64,000 bases of DNA, taken from assembly GCA_017495165.1 (NCBI GenBank), contig JAFEII010000016.1, positions 154,396 to 218,395 of the forward strand. Direction: 5' to 3'. This document shows positions 1 through 11,950 of the stretch, one piece after another. A program made the position numbers and the translations under genes. This stretch comes from Hydromonas sp. (GTDB taxonomy: Bacteria; Pseudomonadota; Gammaproteobacteria; Burkholderiales; Burkholderiaceae). Position 1 is the first letter of the stretch; each line of letters starts with the position of its first letter. The notes beneath the pieces were generated by a model, which saw only the letters and a list, made by a program, of their open reading frames with translations, searched no databases and was not told the origin of the DNA.

Positions 1-483
1 TTGATTGCCGCGATGAATCCGTGTCCTTGTGGTTATTTGGGCCATCCGACGCAACGCTGCAAATGCTCCCCTGATGTGGTTTTGCGGTATCAATCAAAGT
101 TGTCGGGGCCTTTTTTAAACCGAATTGACATGCAAATAGAGGTGCCAGCCTTGGCTGTTTCTGAGTTAAATTCAACTGCTGTGGGCGAGGCGGGTTGTGT
201 GGTGGCCGGTCGGGTTGGGCGGGCGTATGCGCTGCAAATTGAGCGCCAAGGTGTTGTTAACGCACGCTTATCGGTCAAACAGGTTGACTGTTTTTGCACG
301 CCCGATGCGGCAGGGCTTGAGCTTTTGGCAAAGGCGATGGCGCGTTTGAGTTGGTCTGCGCGTGTTTATCATCGCGTGTTGCGTGTGGCCAGAACGATTG
401 CAGATTTGGATCACAAACCAGAAATTGGCGCGCAGCACATCGCGCAAGCAATACAGTACCGGCGCGCATTAATGTCTGCTTAA
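1..483 (+). CDS. comM: ComM/YifB-like Mg-chelatase-family ATPase, C-terminal part
   Basis: The reading frame is open from the first base, so this is the 3' end of a gene whose start lies left of the window. The 160 visible residues contain the AAMNPCPCG segment and the Cys-rich stretch CxC...CxCS, followed by FLNRIDMQIEVP. These are typical of the YifB/ComM family (Mg-chelatase-like AAA+ helicase; ComM promotes branch migration during natural transformation). The full family length is about 500 residues, so roughly the last third is present. It ends 165 bases before atpI, on the same strand. Family assignment is firm; the role in transformation is inferred from homologues. Confidence 0.88.
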   Translation: MIAAMNPCPCGYLGHPTQRCKCSPDVVLRYQSKLSGPFLNRIDMQIEVPALAVSELNSTAVGEAGCVVAGRVGRAYALQIERQGVVNARLSVKQVDCFCTPDAAGLELLAKAMARLSWSARVYHRVLRVARTIADLDHKPEIGAQHIAQAIQYRRALMSA

Positions 484-561
484 CCAAGGATGTGCAGGCG
501 TGTGTGGGGGTTGCATGATTGAGTGATTGCTCATATTCTCTTGAAACAATCCAATCGTTGA

Positions 562-590
562 TTGACAGTTGTGGAACTCGAATGTACAAT
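562..590 (+). promoter_or_regulatory. sigma-70 promoter of the atp operon
   Basis: A perfect -35 box TTGACA (562-567) and a near-perfect -10 box TACAAT (585-590) are separated by exactly 17 bases. They lie 59 bases upstream of the atpI start in the gap after comM. Position and quality make this the likely main promoter of the ATP synthase operon. Confidence 0.75.
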
Positions 591-648
591 TCGCGGGATT
601 TCTTGGCCGCGTTTTGGCCAATCAATAAATATCTTAAAAAGGCTCGCT

Positions 649-987
649 ATGCTGCGCGTGATACTTGTGCAAATAACAGTGGGCGCTTTTCTTATATTGC
701 TCGGTTTTTTGGGTGGGCGCGCTCAGTTTTTTGGTGCGGTTGCTGGGGTTTTGGTGGCGTTGTTGCCCAATGTTTTGTTTGCAGTTTATCTGTGGGTGCA
801 AAGTCGCAAGGCTGTTGAAGTGGCTCGATTTTATGTGGGCGTTGGTTTAAAGTGGTTGTTGTCGGTTGCGTTGCTGGTTGTTGTTTGGCAGCAGTATTGC
901 GCACAGGTGTCGCCGCTTTATTTTTGGCTGGCTTATATTGTAGTTTTAATGGCGCATAACCTTGGGTTGTTGCGTCGGTCTGAATAG
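649..987 (+). CDS. atpI: ATP synthase subunit I
   Basis: This is a 112-residue, very hydrophobic protein with about four membrane segments, placed directly before atpB. That is the classic position and size of AtpI, which helps assemble the c-ring and may bring in magnesium. The reading frame extends upstream to 562, but that part overlaps the promoter and is not protein-like. The ATG at 649 gives MLRVILVQITVGAF and is the sensible start. Its stop is 10 bases before atpB. AtpI is poorly conserved, so the call rests on size, hydrophobicity and position. Confidence 0.85.
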   Translation: MLRVILVQITVGAFLILLGFLGGRAQFFGAVAGVLVALLPNVLFAVYLWVQSRKAVEVARFYVGVGLKWLLSVALLVVVWQQYCAQVSPLYFWLAYIVVLMAHNLGLLRRSE

Positions 988-997
988 GAAGTAAAAA

Positions 998-1855
998 ATG
1001 ACCTCAGAAGTGGTTCATCACGCAGCACCCGAAAATGCATCGGAATACATTGTTCATCATTTAACCAATATGAACAATACGGGCGAGGCGCAAAAAAACA
1101 TTGTTGATTTTACTATTGTTAACTGGGATACCGTGTTTTTTTCTGTGTTGACGGGTTTTTTGGGTTTGTTTTTGTTGTGGCTTGTTTCTCGCAAGGTGAC
1201 TTCTGGTGTTCCTGGGCGCTTGCAAATGGCTGTTGAATCGCTGGTGGAAATGGTTGAGGAGCAGTCTAAATCAATTGTGCATGGTGACCGATCTTTTGTG
1301 GCGCCTTTGGCCTTGACAATATTTGTGTGGGTCGCGTTCATGAATGCGATGGATTTGATTCCGGTTGATTTGGTTGGTCAGTTGATTCATGTGTTGGGTT
1401 TGAATATTCCTTACACGCGTGTGGTTCCAACCGCTGATTTAAGTGGTCCAATGGGGATGGCGTTTGGTGTGTTGATTTTGATGTTTTACTATAGCTTTAA
1501 GATTAAAGGTGTTGGCGGCTTTGTGCATGAGCTTTTTTCGGCGCCGTTTGGTGCAAAATGGTATTTGGCGCCTTTTAACTTTTCGCTTAATTTGATTGAG
1601 TTTCTTGCCAAGTCGGTGTCCTTGGGGATGCGGTTGTTTGGTAATATGTTTGCGGGCGAATTGGTATTTTTGCTGATTGCTTTGATGGGTGCGGCGTGGA
1701 CTGGTTGGAATGCGATGAGCCTTGTTTTGGCGGCAACGCAACTGTTTGCGGGTTCGGTTTGGGCGCTTTTCCATATCATGGTGATTTTGTTACAAGCGTT
1801 TATTTTTATGATGTTGACCTTGGTTTATGTGGGTCAGGCTCATGAATCGCACTAA
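998..1855 (+). CDS. atpB: ATP synthase Fo subunit a
   Basis: The 285-residue membrane protein forms the proton half-channels against the c-ring. The conserved motif [15 protein letters not shown] is present, with the essential arginine at about residue 212. The long hydrophilic N-terminus followed by five to six membrane helices fits the proteobacterial form. An AGGAAG ribosome site lies just before the ATG. The gene is second in the atp operon, 77 bases before atpE. Confidence 0.97.
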   Translation: MTSEVVHHAAPENASEYIVHHLTNMNNTGEAQKNIVDFTIVNWDTVFFSVLTGFLGLFLLWLVSRKVTSGVPGRLQMAVESLVEMVEEQSKSIVHGDRSFVAPLALTIFVWVAFMNAMDLIPVDLVGQLIHVLGLNIPYTRVVPTADLSGPMGMAFGVLILMFYYSFKIKGVGGFVHELFSAPFGAKWYLAPFNFSLNLIEFLAKSVSLGMRLFGNMFAGELVFLLIALMGAAWTGWNAMSLVLAATQLFAGSVWALFHIMVILLQAFIFMMLTLVYVGQAHESH

Positions 1856-1884
1856 AAGAATTTGAGTGTTTGCTCAAATAATAG

Positions 1885-2175
<291 letters not shown>

Positions 2176-2255
2176 ATAGCGACGCTCATGTCTGGGTGCT
2201 TGCGAAGTGGGCATCCAGAAAGCGCATTTTCTGCGTTTAATTAAGGAATGTACTC

Positions 2256-2726
2256 GTGAATATCAATGCAACTCTATTTATCCAATGTCTGGTTTTCTTG
2301 ATATTGGCTTTGGTGACAATGAAGTTTATTTGGCCGCCAATGATTCAAGCGATTGACGTACGTCGCGCAAAAATTGCTGAAGGTTTGGAAGCTGCAAGTC
2401 GCGGCAACAAAAGCCTCGAAGAAGCCAAAGCCTCTGCGCTTGGTTTTGAAAAAGATGCTCGCGTAAAGGCGCACGATATTTTAGTCGACGCCGAAAAACG
2501 TGCTCAAGCGATTGAGGTTTCGGCGAAAGAAAAAGCTGTTGTTGAAGCGGAGCGTATTGTTGCCTCGGCCAAAGCTGAAGCGATGCAAGAGATTGTCCGT
2601 GCCAAGGAAGCGCTGCGTGATCAAGTCTCGGGCTTGGTTGTTGCTGGAGCAGAGCAAATTTTAGGTCGTGAAATTAATGCGCAAAATCATTCGGATTTGT
2701 TGGCGCAGTATAAAAATCAACTGTAA
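2256..2726 (+). CDS. atpF: ATP synthase Fo subunit b
   Basis: This 156-residue protein has one N-terminal membrane helix (about residues 5-25) followed by a long Ala/Glu/Lys-rich helix that dimerises as the peripheral stalk. The start of that stalk, [18 protein letters not shown], is typical of subunit b. The length equals that of the E. coli protein. It sits between atpE and atpH in the standard order. Confidence 0.96.
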   Translation: MNINATLFIQCLVFLILALVTMKFIWPPMIQAIDVRRAKIAEGLEAASRGNKSLEEAKASALGFEKDARVKAHDILVDAEKRAQAIEVSAKEKAVVEAERIVASAKAEAMQEIVRAKEALRDQVSGLVVAGAEQILGREINAQNHSDLLAQYKNQL

Positions 2727-2739
2727 TTCAGGAAAAAAA

Positions 2740-3273
2740 ATGGCTGAAATAAGTACAATCGCACGCCCCTACGCTTTGGCCGCTTTTGATGTGGCAAAGG
2801 TTGAGGCCGAATTTCCCGCGTGGTCTGTGTTTTTAAATGACGCAGCATCGGTTGCTTTGCAGTCAGACGTTCGTGCTTTGTCGGCTAATCCGCGTGTTTC
2901 ACAAGAGCAGGTTTTGTCGATTTTTGAGTCGGCGGTTGGCAAGATGTCGGCATCAATGCGAAACTTTTTGGTGGCAGTGGTTTCTCAAGGTAGGGCCGAC
3001 GCTTTACCGGAAATTAGTGCCGCTTTTAATTTGCATAGAAATAAATTTGAAGGTGCTGCTGATGCTGTGATTACGGCAGCGTTTCCTATGTCGGACTCAG
3101 AATTGTCTGACTTGACCGCGGCGCTCGAAAAAAAATTGTCCGTCAAGTTAAAGCCGGTTGTTGTGGTGGATGCTTCCCTGATCGGTGGCTTTTGTGCAAA
3201 AGTTGGTGACGAAGTTTTGGATATGTCAGTTCGTGCCAAGTTGGAGCGTATGAAGGTTGCGCTTACGGCGTAG
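2740..3273 (+). CDS. atpH: ATP synthase F1 subunit delta
   Basis: The 177-residue stalk protein joins subunit b to the top of the alpha/beta hexamer. The N-terminus AEISTIARPYALAAFDVAK is the family signature (ARPYAxAxF). The C-terminal domain has VVVDASLIGGFCAKVGDEVLD, matching the conserved Gly-rich segment. The open frame runs back to 2668, inside atpF. The ATG at 2740 has an AGGAAAA site 4-8 bases upstream and leaves a 13-base gap after atpF, so it is chosen. Confidence 0.96.
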   Translation: MAEISTIARPYALAAFDVAKVEAEFPAWSVFLNDAASVALQSDVRALSANPRVSQEQVLSIFESAVGKMSASMRNFLVAVVSQGRADALPEISAAFNLHRNKFEGAADAVITAAFPMSDSELSDLTAALEKKLSVKLKPVVVVDASLIGGFCAKVGDEVLDMSVRAKLERMKVALTA

Positions 3274-3371
3274 CAGCAGAATTTTAGTGCGTGATAAGTG
3301 ATTTAGTGTTAAAGAATAGAAGTGTGGTGCATTAATTGGATGCGCCATAATGAACCAATTTGGAGCGGAAT

Positions 3372-4913
3372 ATGCAACTCAACCCATCAGAAATTAGTGA
3401 ATTAATTAAAACCCGTATTCAAGGTGTTGATAACACCGCAAGTTTACGTACTCAAGGCACGGTTGTTTCCGTTACGGACGGAATTTGCCGTGTTCATGGC
3501 TTGTTTGACGTCATGCAAGGTGAGATGCTTGAGTTCCCTGGCAATGTGTTTGGTTTGGCTTTAAATTTAGAGCGCGACTCCGTTGGTGTGGTGATTTTAG
3601 GTGAGTATGAGTCTATCTCTGAAGGCGATATTGTTAAATGCACTGGCCGAATTTTAGAAGTGCCCGTTGGCCCTGAGTTGTTGGGTCGCGTGGTGAATGC
3701 TTTGGGTGCCCCGATTGATGGCAAGGGACCAATCAACGCAAAGGCGACGGACGTGATTGAAAAGGTTGCCCCAGGCGTTATTTGGCGTAAGTCTGTGGAC
3801 GAGCCGGTTCAAACTGGCTTGAAAGCGATTGATGCGATGGTGCCTGTTGGTCGTGGCCAGCGTGAGTTAATTATTGGTGATCGTCAAACCGGAAAAACAG
3901 CTGTTGCGATTGATGCGATTATTAATCAAAAAGGCAAAAATTTAAAATGCGTTTATGTCGCGATTGGGCAAAAAGCCTCTTCGGTAATGAATGTTGTGCG
4001 CAAGTTGGAAGAGCATGGTGCGATGGAATATACGACCATTGTGGTCGCCTCAGCGTCTGATTCTGCTGCGATGCAATATTTGGCGCCCTATTCTGGTTGT
4101 TCTATGGGTGAGTATTTCCGCGATCGTGGTGAAGATGCGCTGATTATCTATGATGATTTGACCAAACAGGCTTGGGCATACCGCCAAATTTCCCTATTGT
4201 TGCGCCGTCCACCAGGGCGTGAGGCTTACCCTGGCGATGTGTTTTACCTCCACAGCCGTCTGTTGGAACGTGCAGCACGCGTTAATGAAGATTACGTCAC
4301 AAAATTTACCAATGGCGCAGTGACTGGTAAAACAGGTTCTTTGACCGCGATGCCGATTATTGAGACTCAAGCGGGTGACGTGACTGCTTTCGTACCAACG
4401 AACGTGATTTCGATTACCGATGGTCAAATTTTCTTGGAAACTGACTTATTTAATGCAGGTATCCGACCAGCTATTAATGCGGGTATCTCGGTTTCACGTG
4501 TTGGTGGCGCGGCTCAAACGAAGGCGGTCAAAAAGCTTTCTGGCGGTATTCGTACCGATTTGGCGCAATATCGTGAATTGGCAGCCTTTGCGCAGTTTGC
4601 TTCAGATTTGGATGAAGCGACTCGTAAGCAATTGGAGCGTGGTCGTCGTGTGACTGAATTGTTGAAGCAGCAGCAATACAAGCCTTTGCAGGTTTGGGAA
4701 ATGGCCGCTTCTTTGTTTGCTGCAAATAATGGCTCTTTGGATGATGTTGAGGTTAATGATGTTCTGGCTTTTGAAAAAGGTCTGCACGACTTCTTGAAGA
4801 CCAATCATGCGGCTTTAATTGCCAATATTGAAGAAAAGTTAGAAGTATCAAAAGACGATGAAGCCGCTTTAAAACTAGCTGTGGCATCTTTTAAACAAAA
4901 CGCAGCATTCTAA
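3372..4913 (+). CDS. atpA: ATP synthase F1 subunit alpha
   Basis: This is the 513-residue non-catalytic nucleotide-binding subunit, with exactly the E. coli length. It has the Walker A motif GDRQTGKT at residues 169-176 and the conserved [18 protein letters not shown] context. The start [13 protein letters not shown] matches homologues. An in-frame TTG at 3360 is rejected because the GGAG ribosome site (3362-3365) lies between it and the ATG. The preceding 98-base gap from atpH is the longest in the operon. Confidence 0.98.
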   Translation: MQLNPSEISELIKTRIQGVDNTASLRTQGTVVSVTDGICRVHGLFDVMQGEMLEFPGNVFGLALNLERDSVGVVILGEYESISEGDIVKCTGRILEVPVGPELLGRVVNALGAPIDGKGPINAKATDVIEKVAPGVIWRKSVDEPVQTGLKAIDAMVPVGRGQRELIIGDRQTGKTAVAIDAIINQKGKNLKCVYVAIGQKASSVMNVVRKLEEHGAMEYTTIVVASASDSAAMQYLAPYSGCSMGEYFRDRGEDALIIYDDLTKQAWAYRQISLLLRRPPGREAYPGDVFYLHSRLLERAARVNEDYVTKFTNGAVTGKTGSLTAMPIIETQAGDVTAFVPTNVISITDGQIFLETDLFNAGIRPAINAGISVSRVGGAAQTKAVKKLSGGIRTDLAQYRELAAFAQFASDLDEATRKQLERGRRVTELLKQQQYKPLQVWEMAASLFAANNGSLDDVEVNDVLAFEKGLHDFLKTNHAALIANIEEKLEVSKDDEAALKLAVASFKQNAAF

Positions 4914-4936
4914 TTGCCGCTATTGAAGGATAAGTA

Positions 4937-5815
4937 ATGGCTAGCACTAAAGAAATTCGTGGCAAGATTAAGAGTGTTCAAAACACACGAAAAATCACCA
5001 AAGCAATGGAAATGGTTGCAGCGTCCAAGATGCGTAAAGCTCAAGAACGCATGCGCGCAGCTCGTCCTTATGCCGATAAAGTAAGAAATATTGCCGCCCA
5101 TATGTCTGAGGCAAACTCGGAATATCAACATCCGTTTTTGATGAGTCGCCCCCAAATTAAAGGCGCTGGCTTAATCTTGATTACAACGGACAAAGGTTTG
5201 TGTGGCGGTATGAACACAAACATCATGCGTGCAGCAACCGCTCGCATGAAAGAGTGGACGGAAGCAGGTGTTCAGTTGCAAACAACCGCGATTGGCGGAA
5301 AAGGCTTGGGCTTTTTGAATCGAATTGGCGCGAATGTTGTGTCGCACATCACTCACATTGGGGATGCGCCCCAGTTGAATGATCTTATTGGTTCGATTAA
5401 GGTCCAGCTCGACGCTTATGTTGCGGGTGAAATTGATGTTTTGTATTTGGGTTACACCAAATTCATCAACAGCATGAAGCAAGACTCTGTTTTGGTGCAG
5501 CTTTTGCCTTTGCCTGCCAGTACGTTGGCTCAAACCGAACAAGAGGCAATCGCTTACTCTTGGGATTATGTGTACGAGCCTTCGGCTGAGGCTGTGGTAG
5601 ATGATTTGCTGATTCGTTACGTTGAAGCTTTGATATTTCAAGCAGTTGCCGAAAACATCGCGTCTGAGCAATCGGCTCGTATGGTTGCGATGAAGGCTGC
5701 TTCCGATAATGCAAAAAATGTTATTGGCGAGTTGCAAATGATTTACAACAAATCGCGTCAAGCGGCAATTACAAAAGAATTGTCTGAAATCGTTGGTGGG
5801 GCGGCAGCGGTATAA
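4937..5815 (+). CDS. atpG: ATP synthase F1 subunit gamma
   Basis: The 292-residue central rotor shaft starts with [24 protein letters not shown], the family hallmark of the N-terminal coiled coil. The C-terminal helix carries [21 protein letters not shown]. The length is normal. Its TAA stop abuts the ATG of the following lipoprotein gene with no intervening base, which is not the usual atpG-atpD junction. Confidence 0.97.
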   Translation: MASTKEIRGKIKSVQNTRKITKAMEMVAASKMRKAQERMRAARPYADKVRNIAAHMSEANSEYQHPFLMSRPQIKGAGLILITTDKGLCGGMNTNIMRAATARMKEWTEAGVQLQTTAIGGKGLGFLNRIGANVVSHITHIGDAPQLNDLIGSIKVQLDAYVAGEIDVLYLGYTKFINSMKQDSVLVQLLPLPASTLAQTEQEAIAYSWDYVYEPSAEAVVDDLLIRYVEALIFQAVAENIASEQSARMVAMKAASDNAKNVIGELQMIYNKSRQAAITKELSEIVGGAAAV

Positions 5816-7565
<1,750 letters not shown>

Positions 7566-7572
7566 TAAAATG

Positions 7573-7600
7573 GCGGCTTTAATTTAAAGCCGCTGTTTTT
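7573..7600 (+). terminator. hairpin between atpD and atpC, possible attenuator
   Basis: The 9-bp stem GCGGCTTTA/TAAAGCCGC (7573-7581 with 7585-7593) has a three-base loop and is followed by TGTTTTTA. It looks like a weak intrinsic terminator inside the operon, which could lower atpC expression relative to atpD. Confidence 0.55.
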
Positions 7601-7658
7601 ATTGATGGCTTTTGTTTAAGGTCGTCGCTTAAAAAAGCCCTTATGGTTTTTTGATTGG

Positions 7659-8084
7659 ATGAATATGGTAACTACATTAAATGTTGACGTGGTCAGCGCG
7701 GAGCAAGAAGTGTTTTCAGGCGAGGCCACCTTTGTTGCTTTGCCGGGTGAATCTGGCGAATTGGGTATTATGCCTGGCCACACGCCTTTGATTACACGGA
7801 TTAAGCCGGGTGCGGTTCGGATTACCTTGGTTGATGGCTCGCAAGAGCTGGTCTTTGTTGCGGGCGGTGTGTTGGAGGTTCAACCCAAAGGTGTGACGGT
7901 TTTGGCCGATACTGCCATTCGCGGTGAAGATTTAGATGAAGCGCGTGCGCTTGAAGCCAAAGCGCGTGCGGAGGCTATCATAACTGAAAACAAGTCTGAT
8001 ATTGATTATGCTCGCGCGCAGTCGGAGCTTTCGGTTGCGGTGGCCCAAATTGCTGCCTTGTCGCAAATGAGCAAAAAACATTAA
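7659..8084 (+). CDS. atpC: ATP synthase F1 subunit epsilon
   Basis: This 141-residue protein has the N-terminal beta-sandwich ([31 protein letters not shown]) and a C-terminal helical hairpin rich in Ala/Glu that can inhibit ATP hydrolysis. ATGs at 7659 and 7665 are both possible and neither has a strong ribosome site. It closes the atp operon and is followed by a strong terminator. Confidence 0.95.
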   Translation: MNMVTTLNVDVVSAEQEVFSGEATFVALPGESGELGIMPGHTPLITRIKPGAVRITLVDGSQELVFVAGGVLEVQPKGVTVLADTAIRGEDLDEARALEAKARAEAIITENKSDIDYARAQSELSVAVAQIAALSQMSKKH

Positions 8085-8144
8085 ATACCCGATTTTTAGT
8101 GCGCAATTGCAACATTCATTTTTTCGATTGTGCCGCTAAATGAT

Positions 8145-8180
8145 AAAAAAGCCGCTTGGTTTCCCTGAAGCGGCTTTTTT
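8145..8180 (+). terminator. terminator of the atp operon
   Basis: A perfect 13-bp inverted repeat (8145-8157 with 8168-8180, core AAGCCGCTT/AAGCGGCTT) has a 10-base loop, an A-run on the left and a T-run on the right. It ends the atp operon before mlaF. Confidence 0.88.
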
Positions 8181-8245
8181 GTCTGTAGAATACGCGATTG
8201 TCTTTTTCGCCCTTAAATTCCCATGTAAAGCCTTATAAATTCATC

Positions 8246-8992
8246 ATGATTACACTCAAAAATGTCGATTTTTCTTATCCCAAAGGTGCGCAAATTGTGC
8301 GCAATGTCTCTTTGAATGTTGCGCGGGGGCAGGTGGTTGCGGTAATGGGGCCTTCTGGTTGCGGTAAAACAACACTGTTGCGTTTAATTGCGGGTTTGTT
8401 GCAGCCTTCTGTGGGGCAGGCTTTGTTGTTGGGACAGGAAATGCCTTATGACGATGCGCCTGCTTTGCGGGTTTTGCGCGGTCAAATGGGGATGTTGTTT
8501 CAGTTTGGCGCCTTGTTTACTGATATGTCGGTGTTTGATAATGTGGCTTTTCCGTTGCGTGAAAATACGGCGCTTTCAATGTCAGAAGTTTCTGCACGCG
8601 TCATGAAAAAACTTGATGCCGTTGGTTTGGCTGATGTTGCGGATAAGATGCCTGCGGAGGTTTCGGGTGGGATGGCGCGGCGGGTTGCTTTGGCACGCGC
8701 TATTGCACAAGACCCCAAAATTATGTTGTTTGATGAGCCCTTTACAGGTTTGGATCCGATTGCGATGGATAATATTGCGCAGTTGATTCGGGAGCAAACC
8801 AATGCACTTAATGCCGCCTCTGTTGTGGTGTCGCATGATGTGCATGAAACGTTCGCGATTGCCGATTACGTGTACATCATGCATAAGTCTCATATTTTGG
8901 CGCATGGCACACCTGAGCAGCTCTTGTTAAGTGAGGACGCTTTTGTGCGCAGATTTGTACATGGGCGTGATGTGAAAAAGGAGTTGGTATGA
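8246..8992 (+). CDS. mlaF: Mla phospholipid transport ATPase
   Basis: This 248-residue ABC ATPase powers phospholipid movement between inner and outer membranes. It has Walker A GPSGCGKTT (residues 35-43), signature VSGGMARRVALARA and Walker B with LFDEPFTGLDP. The frame extends upstream to a TTG at 8198, but the ATG at 8246 (MITLKNVDFSYPKG) matches where the ABC domain begins. The stop overlaps the mlaE start by four bases (ATGA), showing translational coupling. Confidence 0.94.
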   Translation: MITLKNVDFSYPKGAQIVRNVSLNVARGQVVAVMGPSGCGKTTLLRLIAGLLQPSVGQALLLGQEMPYDDAPALRVLRGQMGMLFQFGALFTDMSVFDNVAFPLRENTALSMSEVSARVMKKLDAVGLADVADKMPAEVSGGMARRVALARAIAQDPKIMLFDEPFTGLDPIAMDNIAQLIREQTNALNAASVVVSHDVHETFAIADYVYIMHKSHILAHGTPEQLLLSEDAFVRRFVHGRDVKKELV

Positions 8993-9780
8993 ACCGTTTA
9001 ATGGTTTTTTTGGCTGGGGTTGGCGCAGCCAGTCGGGATAAAGTTCAGGCTTTGGGTTTTGCCACGCGCATGCTGATTTCGCTCTTGGGTTATTTTGGTG
9101 TGTGGTGGAAACGTGGGCGTTTGGTGTTGCAGCAAATCCATTTTTTGGGCAACCACTCCTTGGTTTTGATGGTGGTTGCAGGCTTGTTTATCGGTGCCGT
9201 TTTGGCGATGCAGGCGTTTTATTCGCTGAGTAGGCTGGGATCTGAGTCTATGGTTGGGTTGCTGGTTGCTTTGGCATTGGTGCGCGAGTTGTCGCCAGTG
9301 ATTGTGGCTATTTTGTTTGCGGGGCGTGCGGGCACTTCAATGACCGCTGAAATTGGTTTGATGAAAGCAGGGGAGCAATTGGCTGCGATGGAGATGATGG
9401 GGGTTGACCCTGCCAGCCGTGTATACGCCCCACGCTTTTGGGCGGCCGGATTTGTTGTGCCTTTGTTGAGCGCAATTTTTAGTTTGGTTGGCGTGTATGG
9501 TGGCTACTTGGTGGCGGTGGGTTGGCTTGGGGTTGAGGAGAGCTCTTTTTGGACAGTCATGCATGATGGCGTTAGTTTTTATGAGGATATTTTTAAAGGG
9601 CTGATTAAAAGCGTTGTGTTTGGTTTGGCGGTGAGTTTTTTGGCTGTGTATGAGGGGGCTATGGCGCACCCAACGCCAGAAGGCGTTGCAAAAGCAACCA
9701 CTCGAACCGTGGTAAAGTCGGCGCTGGTTGTTTTGGGGTTGGATTTTGTGCTCACAGCGTTAATGTTTGCGCAGGGCTAA
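8989..9780 (+). CDS. mlaE: Mla inner-membrane permease
   Basis: This 263-residue MlaE/YrbE-family permease has about five to six membrane helices. Family signatures are VRELSPVIVAILFAGRAGTS and the EQLAAMEMMGVDP coupling segment that contacts MlaF. It overlaps mlaF by four bases and precedes mlaD by 74 bases. Confidence 0.95.
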   Translation: MNRLMVFLAGVGAASRDKVQALGFATRMLISLLGYFGVWWKRGRLVLQQIHFLGNHSLVLMVVAGLFIGAVLAMQAFYSLSRLGSESMVGLLVALALVRELSPVIVAILFAGRAGTSMTAEIGLMKAGEQLAAMEMMGVDPASRVYAPRFWAAGFVVPLLSAIFSLVGVYGGYLVAVGWLGVEESSFWTVMHDGVSFYEDIFKGLIKSVVFGLAVSFLAVYEGAMAHPTPEGVAKATTRTVVKSALVVLGLDFVLTALMFAQG

Positions 9781-9854
9781 GCCGTTTTAATCGGTAGAAG
9801 TGTTTTAGATCACAATGAGCGTTGGCGCTCTTAATGCGTTAAGGATGGTTGAAT

Positions 9855-10352
9855 ATGCAACATAAAAAAGTAGATGTCTTGGTTGGTGGTTTCGTTCTTT
9901 TGGGAGCAGCAGCGCTGGTTGGTTTGGCGCTTCGGGTTGGCGGTGGCGAAGTTTTTGCGGGCAAGTCGACTTACTCTGTGACGGCGAACTTTAAAAATGT
10001 TGGCGCTCTAAAAGTGCGGGCGCCAGTGAAACTGGCGGGTGTGCCAATTGGAAGTGTGAGTGATATTGAGCTGGTTCAGCTTGAGGGTGGGGAGCACAAA
10101 GCCAAGGTGACGTTTACGATTGTGGATTCGGTTAAGATTCCATCTGACTCTGGTGCGGCAATTGTGACTGCGGGGCTTTTGGGGACGCAGTTTATCAACA
10201 TACAAGAAGGGCCAAGTATTGATAATTTGCTCAAGCCAAATGGTGTGATTGAGGACACGCAAGAGGCGATGATTTTAGAGGACTTGATTAAGGCCTTTGG
10301 GATTAATAAGGCTGAAGAGGCAAGCAAAACCGATGGCGCTGCTGCGAAGTAA
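9855..10352 (+). CDS. mlaD: Mla MCE-domain lipid-binding protein
   Basis: This 165-residue protein has one N-terminal membrane helix (about residues 7-28) and an MCE domain. Typical segments are FKNVGALKVRAPVKLAGVPIG and the hydrophobic pore-loop region TAGLLGTQFINI. It forms the hexameric periplasmic lipid channel on MlaFE. The ATG at 9855 is preferred to the TTG at 9849 because AAGGA lies at 9841-9845. Confidence 0.94.
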   Translation: MQHKKVDVLVGGFVLLGAAALVGLALRVGGGEVFAGKSTYSVTANFKNVGALKVRAPVKLAGVPIGSVSDIELVQLEGGEHKAKVTFTIVDSVKIPSDSGAAIVTAGLLGTQFINIQEGPSIDNLLKPNGVIEDTQEAMILEDLIKAFGINKAEEASKTDGAAAK

Positions 10353-10383
10353 GTGCGAACAATAATGGCTTAAGGTGGGTGAG

Positions 10384-11283
10384 ATGAAAAAATATTTGAT
10401 GGGCTGCGTGGCTGCGCTTGCGCTGCTTGGTTCCTTTGGCGCATGTGCGCAAGAGGTTTTGCCAGTCGAAGGCATTGTGGATGATGTGGTGCTTGCCAGC
10501 GATCCGTTGGAAGGCTTTAATCGGCGGATGTACCGCTTTAATATCGCGACGGATAAATATCTGCTCAAGCCTGTGTCTAAAACGTATGAAAAGGTTGTGC
10601 CAAAGCCTGGGCGCAGCTGTGTGCGTAATATTTTTGAAAATTTAGGGGTGCCGTATACGGCGCTCAATAACATATTGCAGGGGAAATTTAAGGCTGCTGG
10701 CCAAGACCTGTGCCGTTTTGCGTTGAATAGTACGGTCGGTTTGGGCGGTTGTTTTAATGTTGCGGCTAAAGTTGGCTTGCCAGAGCACGAGGAGGATTTT
10801 GGCCAGACCTTGGGTGTTTGGGGGGTGCCTGCAGGCTCGTTTGTGATGCTGCCTCTTTTGGGGCCTACAACGGTGCGTGATTTGGTGGCCAAACCTGTGG
10901 ACTTTTTGGCCGATCCTTTGAGTCGCATTACGAATATTCGCTTGCGTAACTCAGTCAAAGGCCTCCAATATCTGGATAAGTTCTCAGAGTGGTCTGCTGT
11001 CATTGATATGGTGGATGGTTTGGCGATTGATCCTTATGCATTCACACGTGATGGTTGGCTGCAGCGCCGTGAAACGCAAGTGCAGGATGGAGACTATTTT
11101 AAGCCCAGTGATGTCCCTGTTGGCGCGCCTGTTGCTGCGCCAACGGCTGCCCCTGCCGATGTGGCGTCTGCGACTTTGCCTGTTGAGCAGCGCACGCTCC
11201 CTGAATTGAGTCAGGTGCAGGCGGATCAAGCCTTGGTGATTGATTCACCTGCTGTGTCAACCGAATTGGTGCCTATGCCTTAA
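10384..11283 (+). CDS. mlaA: Mla outer-membrane lipoprotein MlaA/VacJ
   Basis: This 299-residue protein removes misplaced phospholipids from the outer leaflet. It has a signal peptide with a lipobox-like GSFGAC (Cys20; the -3 residue is unusual) and the family motifs DPLEGFNRRMYRFN, PVSKTYEKVVPKPGR and DFGQTLGVWGVPAGSF. The last 60 or so residues are a Pro/Ala/Val-rich tail beyond the conserved domain, probably disordered. The ATG at 10384 is chosen over the in-frame GTG at 10375, which lies within the AAGGTGG ribosome site. Confidence 0.93.
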   Translation: MKKYLMGCVAALALLGSFGACAQEVLPVEGIVDDVVLASDPLEGFNRRMYRFNIATDKYLLKPVSKTYEKVVPKPGRSCVRNIFENLGVPYTALNNILQGKFKAAGQDLCRFALNSTVGLGGCFNVAAKVGLPEHEEDFGQTLGVWGVPAGSFVMLPLLGPTTVRDLVAKPVDFLADPLSRITNIRLRNSVKGLQYLDKFSEWSAVIDMVDGLAIDPYAFTRDGWLQRRETQVQDGDYFKPSDVPVGAPVAAPTAAPADVASATLPVEQRTLPELSQVQADQALVIDSPAVSTELVPMP

Positions 11284-11327
11284 AGGCAAGGGCTTTTTGT
11301 TCTATTTATTTTAACTAAGGAAAATTT

Positions 11328-11900
11328 ATGTTTGGATTGTTTAAAAAATTGGCATTGGCATTGGGTTTGTTCTCAGCGGTCGCAACGGCTCACGCTGAAA
11401 CCGCAGATGCGTTTATCAAAAACATAACCGATGGCGCTGTGTCGGCATTAAAATACAACCCTGGTCTTAAGAGCGGTAACCCGAGCGCCGTTGCAGCTTA
11501 CGTGGATGGCAATATCATGCCGCACGTGGATTTTCGCGGTATGGTGGCGCGTGTGGTTGGGCCGGCGTGGAATCAAGCCAGCGCGGCTCAGCAAAATGAG
11601 CTGATTGTCGAGTCACGCAAATACTTGGTGCGCACGTATGCGAGTGGTTTAAAAGGCGCGTCAGTTGACAGCGTAGACGTGTACCCAGCCAGCGGCTCTG
11701 AAGTGCGCACGCGGATTAATTCTTCGAGCGGCAAAAAAACCATGGTGACGTATCGTTTGACCAACAATGGCGGCTGGAAAGTGAATGACATCAATGTTGC
11801 GGGCGTATGGTTTGTGAATAGTTATGCAGGCCAACTCCGTCCGATTGTTAACAAAAGTGGGGTTCAAGCTTTGATTGAGCATTTAAAATCAAAACGCTGA
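11328..11900 (+). CDS. mlaC: Mla periplasmic phospholipid carrier
   Basis: This 190-residue protein has a cleavable signal peptide ending in THAHAE-like AHA|ET (residues 1-23). The mature Tol-toluene-type fold includes MPHVDFRGMVARVVGPAWNQAS and WKVNDINVAGVWFVNSYAGQ, typical of MlaC, which ferries lipids between MlaA and MlaD. It is the last mla gene here; a terminator follows and no mlaB (STAS) gene is seen. Confidence 0.94.
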   Translation: MFGLFKKLALALGLFSAVATAHAETADAFIKNITDGAVSALKYNPGLKSGNPSAVAAYVDGNIMPHVDFRGMVARVVGPAWNQASAAQQNELIVESRKYLVRTYASGLKGASVDSVDVYPASGSEVRTRINSSSGKKTMVTYRLTNNGGWKVNDINVAGVWFVNSYAGQLRPIVNKSGVQALIEHLKSKR

Positions 11901-11921
11901 TTGTATGACAGAAATTTTTAG

Positions 11922-11950
11922 CAAAAAGTCCGCAATGTGCGGACTTTTTG
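11922..11950 (+). terminator. terminator of the mla operon
   Basis: A 13-bp perfect stem (11922-11934 with 11938-11950) with loop ATG and core AAAGTCCGCA/TGCGGACTTT ends in a T-run. It lies 22 bases after mlaC. Confidence 0.88.

Noticed and set aside
10275..11003. 242-codon open frame opposite mlaD/mlaA
   Set aside because: Shadow of two clearly identified genes.
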